From assembly GCA_046541195.1 (NCBI GenBank), contig JBKHDT010000035.1, positions 1 to 23,892 on the forward strand: a stretch of 23,892 bases of DNA, given 5' to 3'. Source of the stretch: JBKHDT01 sp046541195 (lineage in GTDB: Bacteria > Pseudomonadota > Gammaproteobacteria > Halothiobacillales > Halothiobacillaceae). Numbering within the stretch: the first letter of the stretch is position 1; each line of letters begins with the position of its first letter. Positions 8,483-20,428 of this stretch are shown piece by piece. Both the position numbers and the translations under genes were made by a program. The notes below the pieces were generated by a model. The model saw only the letters and a list, made by a program, of their open reading frames with translations, had not been told where the DNA came from and did no database searches.

Positions 8483-9016
8483 ATGTCGAACCCTTTCCAG
8501 GAACAGTTTCTCAAGGCCGGGCTGGTCAATGACCAGCAGGTCAAGAAGGCCCGCACCGACCAGCGCAAAGGCAAGAAGAAGGCCGGCGGCAAGCCCGCAC
8601 CGGATGAGGCGCGCCTGGCGGCTGAGCAGGCCCGGCAGCGCAAGGCGGAGGCCGATCGGGCGCGCGAGCGCGCACGTCAGGCCCAGGCGCAGGCGCGCGA
8701 GAAGGCCGCCCAGGTGGCCCAGCTGATCCAGCACCACGCGCAGCCGCACGGCCGGGGCGACATTTCCTACCATTTCGTCGACCCGCAGCGGAAGATCCAG
8801 CGCCTGATGGTCGATCGCAGGCAGCAGCAACAGCTCGCGCAGGGGGCGCTGGTGATCGTGGCAAACGAGGGTCGCTACGCGCTGGTCGCGCGGGAGGGCG
8901 CCGAGAAGATCCGCCAGCGTGATCCACAGCGGATCGTGGTGGACCACCGCGGCCGTGAGGAGATCATCGATCCGGCCTACGCCGCATTCCCCATCCCCGA
9001 CGAGCTCGTGCTCTGA
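8483..9016 (+). CDS. DUF2058 family (YaiL-like) protein
   Basis: A 177-residue soluble protein of the DUF2058 family, whose E. coli member is YaiL. The N-terminus (FQEQFLKAGLVNDQQVKKA) matches the family opening. A highly charged lysine/arginine/alanine/glutamine helix, probably a coiled coil, spans about residues 25-85. A compact C-terminal domain follows, with RGDISYHFVD, and ends in the family-typical acidic tail (AYAAFPIPDELVL). Its molecular function is not established; the basic helix suggests nucleic-acid association, but that is inference. It lies 68 nt after nadB on the same strand and may share its transcript. The start at 8483 is preceded by CAGGT about 10 nt upstream. Confidence 0.88.
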   Translation: MSNPFQEQFLKAGLVNDQQVKKARTDQRKGKKKAGGKPAPDEARLAAEQARQRKAEADRARERARQAQAQAREKAAQVAQLIQHHAQPHGRGDISYHFVDPQRKIQRLMVDRRQQQQLAQGALVIVANEGRYALVAREGAEKIRQRDPQRIVVDHRGREEIIDPAYAAFPIPDELVL

Positions 9017-9241
9017 CCGGCCCGATCCCGCACGGAACCAGCGACAACCCGGCCTTTGACCGCCCTCGCCCTGAACATCGCGCAGCGGGTTGACCACACC
9101 CGGCCGGGCGCCTGGCTTCGGCCTTGCCTCTGGTCGGGCGGAGTCAATGGGCGGCTGCCATGCCGGAACGGCGCAAGCCGCGGCGCCTGGGGCCAGTGAA
9201 GGACCTGGTCGGACGAGCCTTGAACACCGCTCGGCGACGCG

Positions 9242-9261
9242 GGTTACCTGGGGTTACCTGG
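9242..9261. repeat. Perfect 10-bp tandem duplication at the acyl carrier protein stop
   Basis: GGTTACCTGG occurs twice in direct succession (9242-9251 and 9252-9261). The second copy contains the TAA stop of the acyl carrier protein gene (9254-9256 on the minus strand), and the first copy offers a second TAA in another frame. It looks like a simple local duplication. Confidence 0.9.
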
Positions 9262-9528
9262 CTTCCAGCCGCGCTTCGACCGCTTCGACCAGGCTGCCAA
9301 GGGTTGCGAACCAGCTGGCATCGATCTCGTCATCGGGGAACTGGACATCGAAACGGTCCTCAAGCGCAGTGAGCACCAGCACGACGCCCATCGAGTCGAG
9401 TTCCGGCACGCTGCCGAACAGTGGACTGTCTTCGGTGAGCTGTCGCCCCTGGGGCCCGAGCGAAAGCGTCTCGATCAGCACCTCGCGAACCGCTGCCAGC
9501 GTGTCCGCCCGATCATCGCTCAGGCGCA

Positions 9529-9529
<1 letters not shown>
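9254..9529 (-). CDS. Acyl carrier protein, exosortase-associated type
   Basis: A 91-residue carrier protein. The 4'-phosphopantetheine attachment site is S46 within PELDSMGVV, followed by the helix LVLTALEDRFDVQFPDDEID that normally contacts partner enzymes. The sequence resembles the small carrier proteins found in exosortase/PEP-CTERM and related acyl-CoA ligase clusters (GSVPE.DSM..V.VLTALE) more than the housekeeping AcpP, whose motif is DSLD. This resemblance is from memory of the family. Its ATG shares one base with the serS stop codon (TGATG) and has no own ribosome binding site, so translation should depend on serS. No ligase, exosortase or fatty-acid gene is nearby, leaving its acyl or aminoacyl partner unknown. 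Confidence 0.88.
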
Positions 9530-10818
<1,289 letters not shown>

Positions 10819-10955
10819 AACGCGTCCTGATTCACTTTCCGGGAGCCTGCAGGCTCAACCTGATCAATCACGGAAAAGTCCGCCTGCATCGCCCCCCGGT
10901 CTCGCCGGACGGGGACAGGCCATTCGTTTCGAATGACCGCACCGGGCCGGGCAAG

Positions 10956-10977
10956 CCGCCGGCCCGCATGCCGGCGG
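10956..10977. other. GC-rich hairpin between greA and serS
   Basis: CCGCCGGC (10956-10963) and GCCGGCGG (10970-10977) form a perfect 8-bp stem with a 6-nt loop, 62 nt past the greA stop. No U-tract follows on either strand, so it is not a typical intrinsic terminator; it could act as a pause or Rho-assisted end site. A second perfect 6-bp hairpin, CATTCG/CGAATG with loop TTT, lies at 10921-10935. Confidence 0.45.
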
Positions 10978-11038
10978 GCCAACGATCACCGGCGCAAGGC
11001 TGGATTGGCGGGTGGGGTGTTCGACGACGACCAGGCCG

Positions 11039-11514
11039 TCAGTCGATGTAGAGGACCTCGAGGATTTCGTAGGACCGGCGACCGCCGGGCGCCTCGAACT
11101 CGACCTCGTCGCCCTCGGACTTGCCAATCAGCGCCCGGGCGATCGGCGAGTGGACCGAGATCAGGTTTCGCTTGATGTCGGCTTCATCGTCCCCGACGAT
11201 CCGGTAGCGGGTCTCTTCCTCGGTGTCGACATCAAGCACCACCACCGTGGCGCCGAAGATCACCTTGCCGTTGTTGGGCAGTTTGGTGACATCGATGATC
11301 TGCGCATTGGCGAGCTTGTGCTCGATATCCTTGATGCGCCCCTCGATGAAACCCTGCTCCTCGCGGGCGGCATGATACTCGGCGTTTTCCTTGAGATCGC
11401 CCAGCTCCCGGGCCTCGGCGATCGCCCTGATCACGCGCGGGCGTTCAACCGAGCGCAACCGCTTGAGCTCCTCTTCGAGCTGGTCGGCCCCTGCCTGCGT
11501 CATCGGCGGTCGAT

Positions 11515-11518
<4 letters not shown>
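11039..11518 (-). CDS. greA: Transcription elongation factor GreA
   Basis: A 159-residue factor that enters the secondary channel of RNA polymerase and stimulates cleavage of backtracked transcripts. The N-terminal coiled-coil finger (about 1-75) carries the conserved stretch EARELGDLKENAEYHAAREEQ, whose acidic tip residues hold the catalytic magnesium. The C-terminal FKBP-like domain (about 80-158) includes SPIARALIGKSEGDEVE. The ATG overlaps the carB stop as ATGA, and AAGGAG lies 8 nt upstream inside carB, so it is expressed from the car operon. This carB-greA linkage is common in gammaproteobacteria. Confidence 0.97.
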
Positions 11519-14748
<3,230 letters not shown>

Positions 14749-15187
14749 ATTGATTCAGTCTGAGGCGATGAATGCGGTGGCGGCTGCCGTGAAAGTCCCT
14801 GCCGTTCTTCTCCGGGATGGCCTGACCGGGACGACGCGCCCGAAAGGGCACTGACCGAACCGGCCTGTCCGGCCCGCGGATGCCTCGGTGGCGTCCGCAA
14901 GTTTCCGCCCCCTGTCCATCCCGGCACGGGAAGCATGACCGGCCGGGATCGGCGCCTGGCGGGGCGATGGCATGAGTCGTCGGTTGTCTCTGGGCGACTT
15001 CCCCGGGAACACGCGGCACGAAGCGATCCCTGGCCTGGTCCGGCCACGTGGGGGCCGGCACATGCCCGCACCGTGCCGTGCGGCTTGATCACTTGCATCA
15101 TGACCCGCCAGGGCATCCATGCCCTGCACGGAAAAGCCTGCGCGAGCGCAATGCTCCCCCGGACGCGTGCATCAAGCCGGCCCCGGA
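14749..15187. other. Long gap between carA and carB; no gene supported
   Basis: These 439 nt separate two genes that are usually adjacent. Open frames exist on both strands, but their arginine- and proline-rich translations show no recognisable motif and look like GC-rich chance frames. A 6-bp hairpin (CCGCAC 15066-15071 with GTGCGG 15078-15083) is present without a U-tract. I see no promoter that clearly serves carB. Confidence 0.5.
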
Positions 15188-16321
15188 TCAGCCGGAATGC
15201 GCCTGCATCGACGCGACAAATTCGTCGAACAGCCCGCCCACGTCGTGCGGGCCGGGGCTCGCTTCCGGGTGTCCCTGGAAGCTGAAGGCCGGCACGTCCC
15301 GACGGCGAATTCCCTGCAGGCTGCCGTCGAACAGCGAGCGATGCGTGGATTCAAGCACGTCGGGCAGACTGTCCTCGTCCACCGCGAAGCCGTGATTCTG
15401 GCTGGAAATCATCACCTTGCCCGAACGCAGGTCCTGCACCGGATGGTTGGCACCGTGATGTCCGAACTTCATCTTGATCGTGCGGGCCCCGCTGGCCAAG
15501 CCCAGCAGCTGGTGTCCGAGACAGATGCCGAAGATCGGCACGCCCGAGTCAAGCACCATGCGGATGCTGTCAATGGCGTAACCACAGGCTGCCGGGTCCC
15601 CTGGCCCGTTGGACAGGAAGATGCCATCGGGATTCATCGCCAGTACGTCCTGCGCGCTCGTCCGCGCAGGCACCAGGGTCACGCGGCAGCCGCGGTCGAC
15701 CAGCATCCGCAGAATATTGCGCTTGCAGCCGTAGTCCCAGGCCACCACGTGCCAATCGAAGTGCGTGCGCCCCGCGGGCAGTCCGCCGGTCAGCGTCCAG
15801 CTGCCCTGCATCCACTCGACGGCCTGATCGACGCCCACCTCGCGCACGAGGTCCATGCCGGCGAGTCCCGAAAAGGCGCGCGCCTTGGCGATCGCGACCT
15901 GCGGATCGAGGTCCGTGCCCGCCATCAGGCAGCCGTTCTGGGCCCCCTTTTCACGGAGGATCCGGGTCAGCTTGCGGGTATCGACCTGCGCGATGCCGAT
16001 GGTTTTGTGGCGCGCAAGGTATTCGTCGAGACCCTCGCCCGAGCGCCAGTTGCTGTACCGCTGCGGCAGGTCGCGGATGACCAACCCGGCCGCATGAACC
16101 TGGTGGGCTTCCTCGTCTTCCGCGTTCACGCCGGTGTTTCCGACATGCGGGTAAGTCAGTGTCACGATCTGCTTGCGGTAGGAAGGATCGGTCAGGATCT
16201 CCTGGTAACCGGTCATCGCCGTGTTGAAGACGACCTCGCCGACCGCCTCGCCCGTGGCACCCAGACCGGTTCCGTGGAAAACGGTCCCGTCTTCAAGAGC
16301 AAGAAGCGCCTTGTTTCTCAA
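15188..16321 (-). CDS. carA: Carbamoyl-phosphate synthase small (glutaminase) subunit
   Basis: A 377-residue subunit that hydrolyses glutamine and channels the ammonia to CarB. The N-terminal CarA-specific domain (about 1-150, with VVFNTAMTGYQEILTDPSY) is followed by a class I glutamine amidotransferase domain. Its catalytic triad is visible: C267 in GICLGHQ, and H351 and E353 in FQGHPEASPG. The start is TTG at 16319-16321, supported by GGAGG ending 5 nt upstream; E. coli carA is also known to initiate at UUG. The gene lies 353 nt downstream of dapB, with a candidate promoter and an attenuator-like hairpin in between. Confidence 0.98.
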   Translation of the reverse strand: MRNKALLALEDGTVFHGTGLGATGEAVGEVVFNTAMTGYQEILTDPSYRKQIVTLTYPHVGNTGVNAEDEEAHQVHAAGLVIRDLPQRYSNWRSGEGLDEYLARHKTIGIAQVDTRKLTRILREKGAQNGCLMAGTDLDPQVAIAKARAFSGLAGMDLVREVGVDQAVEWMQGSWTLTGGLPAGRTHFDWHVVAWDYGCKRNILRMLVDRGCRVTLVPARTSAQDVLAMNPDGIFLSNGPGDPAACGYAIDSIRMVLDSGVPIFGICLGHQLLGLASGARTIKMKFGHHGANHPVQDLRSGKVMISSQNHGFAVDEDSLPDVLESTHRSLFDGSLQGIRRRDVPAFSFQGHPEASPGPHDVGGLFDEFVASMQAHSG

Positions 16322-16443
16322 TTGTGCCTCCGTACTGTCCTGGGTGCCCGAACCGGATGGTGGTCGATCGAGGCAGAACCGGACCTGGCCCTGAATGTTC
16401 CGATTGCCGCCCGCTCGTGCCCGCGGGGCGCAGGCACCAAAAC

Positions 16444-16481
16444 GGGATGCCTCGAGCCTCTGACAGCGGTCGGGGCACCCC
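16444..16481 (-). promoter_or_regulatory. Attenuator-like hairpin in the carA leader
   Basis: On the minus strand GGGGTGCC (16481-16474) can pair with GGCATCCC (16451-16444) to give 8 bp with one G-U pair. G then TTTT follows (16443-16439). It lies about 120 nt before the carA start and downstream of the candidate promoter. The 22-nt loop can itself fold, and the U-run is short. It could be a leader terminator responding to pyrimidine supply, but this is only a structural suggestion. Confidence 0.3.
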
Positions 16482-16595
16482 GTCTGTTTTGCGTCTTCGA
16501 CTTGCCCGGCCTGAACGGGCGCAGGCCCGGACCGGCTTCATGCGCCCGGCGGGATGGGCTGCGGACCACCCGGCAGACGCGCTCATGGGGCATAA

Positions 16596-16624
16596 AGGTT
16601 ACCGAATCCTGGCATCCCTGTCCA
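16596..16624 (-). promoter_or_regulatory. carA: Candidate sigma-70 promoter for carA-carB-greA
   Basis: On the minus strand TGGACA (16624-16619; 5 of 6 to TTGACA) is followed, 17 nt later, by TAACCT (16601-16596; 3 of 6 to TATAAT). Predicted transcription would start near 16588, leaving a leader of about 265 nt. The -35 match and spacing are good; the -10 is weak. Confidence 0.35.
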
Positions 16625-16674
16625 TCGACATGCGCAGTGTGCAGGATGCCGGCCAGCGGCATGCCCGGGCCGCA

Positions 16675-17478
16675 TCAGCGCAGACCGAGCACATCCTGCA
16701 TGTCATAGAGTCCCGGCGGCTTGTCGGCCACCCACTCGGCGGCCCGGACGGCGCCCCTGGCGAAAGTCATGCGACTGGAGGCCTTGTGGGTGATTTCGAC
16801 CCGCTCGCCGATCCCCGCGAACAGGACCGTGTGGTCCCCGACGATGTCGCCGCCCCGAACGGTCGCAAAACCGATGGTGTTTCCATCCCGCGCCCCGGTG
16901 ATGCCTTCGCGCCCGTAGACCGCGCACTGATCCAGATCTCGTCCCGTCGCGCGGGCGACGACCTCACCCATCCGCAAGGCGGTTCCCGAGGGCGCATCGA
17001 CCTTGTGGCGGTGATGGGCCTCGATAATCTCGATGTCGTAATCGTCGCCGAGCACCGAGGCGGCCTGCTCGAGCAGGTTGAGCACGACGTTGACCCCCAC
17101 GCTCATGTTGGGCGCGAACACGACGGGAATATCGGCAGCGGCCTCTTCCAGCGCGAGCTTCTGCGCCTTGCTCAGACCGGTGGTGCCGATCACGATCGCG
17201 CGCCGCCCCGAACGACACAACTCGATGTGCCGCATCACGGCCGCCGGCGAGGTAAAGTCGATCAGCACGTCAAACGCGCTGCAGGCGCCTGCCAGATCAT
17301 TGGAAACCGGTACGCCGATATGCCCGATACCCGCCACGAGACCGGCATCCTGCCCGACCAGCGGGCTGCCCTCGCGGACCAGGGCGGCAGCCAGCTGCGC
17401 CTGTCGTGCGTGATGCGCCGCATCAACCAGCGCCCGTCCCATACGGCCGCCCACGCCCATGATTGCCAGTCTCGTCAC
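16675..17478 (-). CDS. dapB: 4-hydroxy-tetrahydrodipicolinate reductase
   Basis: A 267-residue NAD(P)H-dependent reductase of the diaminopimelate/lysine pathway. The dinucleotide-binding loop MGVGGRMG is at about 7-14. The substrate-binding and catalytic motif HHRHKVDAPSGTA (about 155-167) carries the conserved histidines and lysine. An upstream ATG at 17493 is in frame, but the GTG at 17476-17478 is preferred. It has AGGAG 7 nt upstream and gives the family-typical start MTRLAIMGVGG, while the ATG has no ribosome binding site. dapB heading carA-carB-greA is a common gammaproteobacterial order, although dnaK-dnaJ, often located before it, is absent here. Confidence 0.97.
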   Translation of the reverse strand: MTRLAIMGVGGRMGRALVDAAHHARQAQLAAALVREGSPLVGQDAGLVAGIGHIGVPVSNDLAGACSAFDVLIDFTSPAAVMRHIELCRSGRRAIVIGTTGLSKAQKLALEEAAADIPVVFAPNMSVGVNVVLNLLEQAASVLGDDYDIEIIEAHHRHKVDAPSGTALRMGEVVARATGRDLDQCAVYGREGITGARDGNTIGFATVRGGDIVGDHTVLFAGIGERVEITHKASSRMTFARGAVRAAEWVADKPPGLYDMQDVLGLR

Positions 17479-17540
17479 GATATCGCTCCTCATTGTCGGT
17501 TTTGGCCCCGCGGATTCGGGGGCGCGTGCTTCGGGTCTGT

Positions 17541-17559
17541 CCGCGCGATCATCGCGCGG
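17541..17559. promoter_or_regulatory. 19-bp palindrome upstream of dapB
   Basis: CCGCGCGAT and ATCGCGCGG are perfect inverted repeats around a single central C. The spacing is too short for a full RNA hairpin to be the main purpose, so a dimeric DNA-binding protein site is plausible. It lies 63-81 nt before the dapB GTG, in the non-coding gap after the histidine phosphatase gene. The regulator is unknown. Confidence 0.4.
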
Positions 17560-17591
17560 GATGCCTGCTGCGGCTTACAACCGGGGCATTT

Positions 17592-17618
17592 CGAAAAACC
17601 ACCCCGTGCGGTTTTTCG
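17592..17618 (-). terminator. Probable intrinsic terminator after the pncC-to-phosphatase cluster
   Basis: CGAAAAACC (17592-17600) and GGTTTTTCG (17610-17618) form a perfect 9-bp stem with a 9-nt loop. Both strands give a U-run in the descending arm, so it could work in either direction. It lies about 105 nt past the stop of the phosphatase gene and before dapB, where the upstream operon would be expected to end. The stem is A-T rich apart from two inner and two outer G-C pairs. Confidence 0.5.
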
Positions 17619-17723
17619 CGGTGTCCTGCTGAACGCCAGCCCGGTCGCGTCTGGTCGCTGACGCCGGCCCGCTGGCGAAGCTCGCCGATCCCGCGGAACC
17701 CTGGCGTTTCAGGCGCTCCCGGA

Positions 17724-18329
17724 TCAACCGGCTGCCGGCAGCTCGTTGCACAGGCGCCGAACCTGGAATTCTTCTCCATCATGCACAAGCTGCAACCAGG
17801 CGGCATACTCGGTCACCACCTGCCGGGTCGCCGTCAGCGGTGCCTGCAGGACCTGGCAGAGCACCATCCGCATGACCACCGCATGACACACGACCAGGAT
17901 TCGCTGCCCCGCGCAATCCGTGGCCAGTTCATCAAGCCCGGCGCGCACGCGCCCGGCGAAATCCACCAGCGACTCGGCACCAGGCGGACGGGCGCCAAGC
18001 GGATCGGCCCGGTAAGCCTGATAGTCCTCGGCGTGGCGCGCGCGCACCTCGGCGTGAGTCAGCCCTTCCCACGCCCCGAAACCGATCTCGCGAAAACCGT
18101 CCATCACGCGCAGGGGGGTCCCGCGGCGGTGGGCCAGTTCCCCGGCAAAGTCGGCACAGCGACGAAGCGGAGAAGTCACGATCAGGTCCCAGTCGGCCCC
18201 CATGTCCGCGACCCGGGCACGGATCTGCGCCCAGCCGGTCTCGTCCAGGGGATCGTCGACCCGGTCCCCCCGGTAGCGCCGGCCACCGACCGGCTGACCG
18301 TGCCGCAACAAGTCAAGCACCGTGCTCAT
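17724..18329 (-). CDS. Histidine phosphatase family protein (alpha-ribazole phosphatase-like)
   Basis: A 201-residue branch-1 histidine phosphatase. The catalytic RHG motif is at R9-H10-G11 (LLRHGQP). The other core residues are in place: R57 in SPLRRC, E81 in FREIGFGAWEG and H149 in VVCHAVVMR. Sequence style resembles CobC, which dephosphorylates alpha-ribazole-5'-phosphate in cobalamin assembly, but no other cobalamin gene is present and the substrate is uncertain. The ATG at 18329 overlaps the ampE stop (ATGA). A longer in-frame start exists within ampE but adds residues unlike the family. The position suggests co-expression with the ampDE cluster. Confidence 0.88.
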   Translation of the reverse strand: MSTVLDLLRHGQPVGGRRYRGDRVDDPLDETGWAQIRARVADMGADWDLIVTSPLRRCADFAGELAHRRGTPLRVMDGFREIGFGAWEGLTHAEVRARHAEDYQAYRADPLGARPPGAESLVDFAGRVRAGLDELATDCAGQRILVVCHAVVMRMVLCQVLQAPLTATRQVVTEYAAWLQLVHDGEEFQVRRLCNELPAAG

Positions 18330-19273
18330 GCCAGCCATCCGGCCAGTGTCGCCAGCGCGACCACGGCGATGCCTGCCACGGTGGCCCGAAACACCACCGC
18401 CCGCGCACTGGTCACCAGACCGGCCCGGGTCACCAGGCAGTCGTTGCTGTCTCGCTCGCACACGACCTGGGCCTCCGCTTCGATGGCACCCCGACCCACA
18501 TCACGCAGCAGATTGCGGCTACCGGCCAGCCAGCGATCCTGACCCGGCTGCTCTGCGGATACGGCCGCCGCCTGCTGCCAGGCCCGCGCCCCTTTCTCGT
18601 ACGCCCCCACCAGCAGGAACAAGGCGGCCATCATCCGTGCCGGCAGCCACTCCAGCACGGCCAGCACCCGTTGGCGCCAGCCCGGGGCCAGCGGTGCGGC
18701 CGGAATGGTCTGGACCGTGCCGGCTTCCGTCGGCGCTGCCGCCTCCGCCGGCTGGTGCCCCAACGCCCAGGCACATCGATACAGCACGGCACCGGCCGGG
18801 CCAAGCAGGACGAACCAGAAAAGCACGGCGAACACTTCGGTCAGACCGCCAATCAGGACCGAGTCGGCGACCTTGCGGACCTCCTCTTCGGTATCCACCG
18901 GAATCGGCTCGTCAAGCAGGTATTGCGCCTCGCGCCGGGCCGCATTGTCGTCGTGACCGGCGCGGGCAACCAGATAGGCATCAAGATGCGGATGCAGGTG
19001 CCGTGGATGCAGACACCAGAACAGAACGAGCACCGCAAAGACCAGCCCCGGAATCCCGAAAAGCCAGGAATCGAGCACTGCCGCCAGCAAGGCGGTGCTT
19101 CCGACCGCGACAACCAGCGCAAACAGGTCGGCCGCGATCGGCTGGCCACCGAACACGCGCCATCTGCGCAGCCGGTCGATTGCACAGGAAAAACAGGTAC
19201 GCCGGCGCAGGTCACCGAGCGCTTCGGCAATCCATTCCAGGACCAGGGCAATCAGCAGGGCGATCAGAGTCAT
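18326..19273 (-). CDS. ampE: AmpE-type inner-membrane protein
   Basis: A 315-residue integral membrane protein (E. coli AmpE 284). The start MTLIALLIALVLEWIAEAL forms the first membrane segment. Further hydrophobic segments occur near 50-70, 75-95, 155-190, 235-250 and at the C-terminus (about 290-315). The conserved cytoplasmic pieces LHPHLDAYLVARAGHDDNAA and EVFAVLFWFVLLGP agree with the family. AmpE is encoded with AmpD and has been described as a sensor-like or CobD/CbiB-related membrane protein; its activity is not settled. The frame is open upstream into ampD, but the ATG at 19273 matches the family start. The ribosome binding site is weak. The stop overlaps the phosphatase gene. Confidence 0.9.
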   Translation of the reverse strand: MTLIALLIALVLEWIAEALGDLRRRTCFSCAIDRLRRWRVFGGQPIAADLFALVVAVGSTALLAAVLDSWLFGIPGLVFAVLVLFWCLHPRHLHPHLDAYLVARAGHDDNAARREAQYLLDEPIPVDTEEEVRKVADSVLIGGLTEVFAVLFWFVLLGPAGAVLYRCAWALGHQPAEAAAPTEAGTVQTIPAAPLAPGWRQRVLAVLEWLPARMMAALFLLVGAYEKGARAWQQAAAVSAEQPGQDRWLAGSRNLLRDVGRGAIEAEAQVVCERDSNDCLVTRAGLVTSARAVVFRATVAGIAVVALATLAGWLA

Positions 19274-19307
19274 TGGCTTGTCGCAGGGTTCGGGAGCGGG
19301 TCGGTGC

Positions 19308-19868
19308 TCAGGCCACCGAAAGGCCTTCGGGCAGCCGATTGGCCAGCCGCCCCCAGTCGAAGGCGGGACCGGGATCGGTTTTCCGGCCGGGTGCAATGTC
19401 GGCATGGCCACGCACATGCGCCAGGGTCGGATACCGCTGCTTGAGCGCCGCCAGCACCTGGACGAGCGCATCATACTGGGCGGCGCCGTAGGCAATCGTG
19501 TCGGTTCCCTCGAGTTCGATGCCGATGGAGAAGTCGTTGCAGCGCGTCCGCTCGCCGAATCGTGACACCCCGGCATGCCAGGCACGCCAGGTAAACGGCA
19601 CGAACTGGATCAGGCTGCCATCGCGCCGGATGAGCAGGTGGGCGCTGACGCGCAGATCGGCGATCCCGGCAAAATACGGGTGCGCCCCGGGGTCCAGCTC
19701 GCCCAGAAAAAACCGTTCGATCCAGGGCCCCCCGAACTCACCGGGCGGCAGGCTGATATTGTGCAGGACCACCAGTTCGATGCGCGTGTCCGGCGGACGC
19801 TGATCGGCATGCGGCGAGCGGACGAATCGGGCCGAGGCGATTCGATCGGTTTGCGGGTCGACAATCAT
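19308..19868 (-). CDS. ampD: 1,6-anhydro-N-acetylmuramyl-L-alanine amidase AmpD
   Basis: A 186-residue cytoplasmic zinc amidase that removes the peptide from anhydro-muropeptides during cell-wall recycling; in many gammaproteobacteria its loss induces AmpC beta-lactamase through AmpR. The zinc ligands correspond to H36 (VVLHNISLPP), H155 and D165 (GHADIAPGRKTDPGPAFDW), and the catalytic glutamate to E118 (IGIELEG). There is no signal peptide, which separates it from periplasmic AmiD-type enzymes. The ATG overlaps the thpR stop as ATGA. No ampR or ampC gene is in the window. Confidence 0.97.
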   Translation of the reverse strand: MIVDPQTDRIASARFVRSPHADQRPPDTRIELVVLHNISLPPGEFGGPWIERFFLGELDPGAHPYFAGIADLRVSAHLLIRRDGSLIQFVPFTWRAWHAGVSRFGERTRCNDFSIGIELEGTDTIAYGAAQYDALVQVLAALKQRYPTLAHVRGHADIAPGRKTDPGPAFDWGRLANRLPEGLSVA

Positions 19869-20428
19869 CCGACAGACCTCCCTCCGTGCCAGACCACCCG
19901 GTACCCCGGCGTGCCGCTGGTCAACGGACTTTCGAGCAACGCAAGCGCACTGCCCTGCCAGTCCACCGCCGGGTCGATCGCCGGCGGCAACTCAGGCCAG
20001 GGCAGGTTCACGCGACGGCGCAAGGTCACATGCGGCCGGAACCCCGCATGCTGCTCCTGTGGAGCGTAGCCAACCGAAGCCAGCCTGTCCAACAGCAGGG
20101 CCTGTCGCTCGGCAAGCCAGCGGGGGCATCGGGCCGGTGCGGCAAACAGCACCCGGGCCGCCTCGAATCCGCCAAAGCGCGTCAGCCAAAGCGCGCCCCC
20201 AGTGGCAGGCACGCCCTCGCCGGCTCGACACAGGGCATCCAGCGCCCGGCGGTCGAGATCACCCAGGAACGCCAGCGTCAGGTGGTAGTTGGCTGGCGGC
20301 ACGGCCCTGCCGGTCTCCGGCAACCCGGTCGCCGCCCGGGCCAGCGCCCGGCGTTGCCCCGCACCGGGCCAGAGCGCGAAGAAAAATCGCCCCCGGCCAC
20401 CGAGCGCCCGGTCTTCAGACCCCGGCAT
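19865..20428 (-). CDS. thpR: RNA 2',3'-cyclic phosphodiesterase (LigT/ThpR)
   Basis: A 187-residue member of the 2H phosphoesterase superfamily. The two signature motifs are H49-L-T-L (NYHLTLAFLG) and H133-V-T-L (FRPHVTLRR), which form the symmetrical active site that opens 2',3'-cyclic phosphates on RNA ends. Family members may also ligate tRNA halves in reverse. The start overlaps the pncC end by 14 nt and the stop overlaps ampD, so it lies inside a tight operon. The first 12 residues before GRFFFALWP are slightly longer than usual, and a later start cannot be excluded. Confidence 0.92.
   Translation of the reverse strand: MPGSEDRALGGRGRFFFALWPGAGQRRALARAATGLPETGRAVPPANYHLTLAFLGDLDRRALDALCRAGEGVPATGGALWLTRFGGFEAARVLFAAPARCPRWLAERQALLLDRLASVGYAPQEQHAGFRPHVTLRRRVNLPWPELPPAIDPAVDWQGSALALLESPLTSGTPGYRVVWHGGRSVG

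Larger units (their letters stand above)
16322..16674. other. carA leader and promoter region; no gene
   Basis: This 353-nt gap lies between the dapB stop and the carA ribosome binding site. It holds the promoter and hairpin candidates listed separately. Open frames on both strands have low-complexity arginine/proline composition and no family resemblance. No ARG box or other operator could be identified with confidence. Confidence 0.5.

Noticed and set aside
14755..15129. Possible small gene in the carA-carB gap (minus strand)
   Set aside because: Arg/Pro/Gly-rich translation, no ribosome binding site and no recognisable motif.
18326..19585. AmpE with a 104-residue N-terminal extension
   Set aside because: The extension lies over ampD in another frame and is unlike AmpE; the ATG at 19273 gives the family start.
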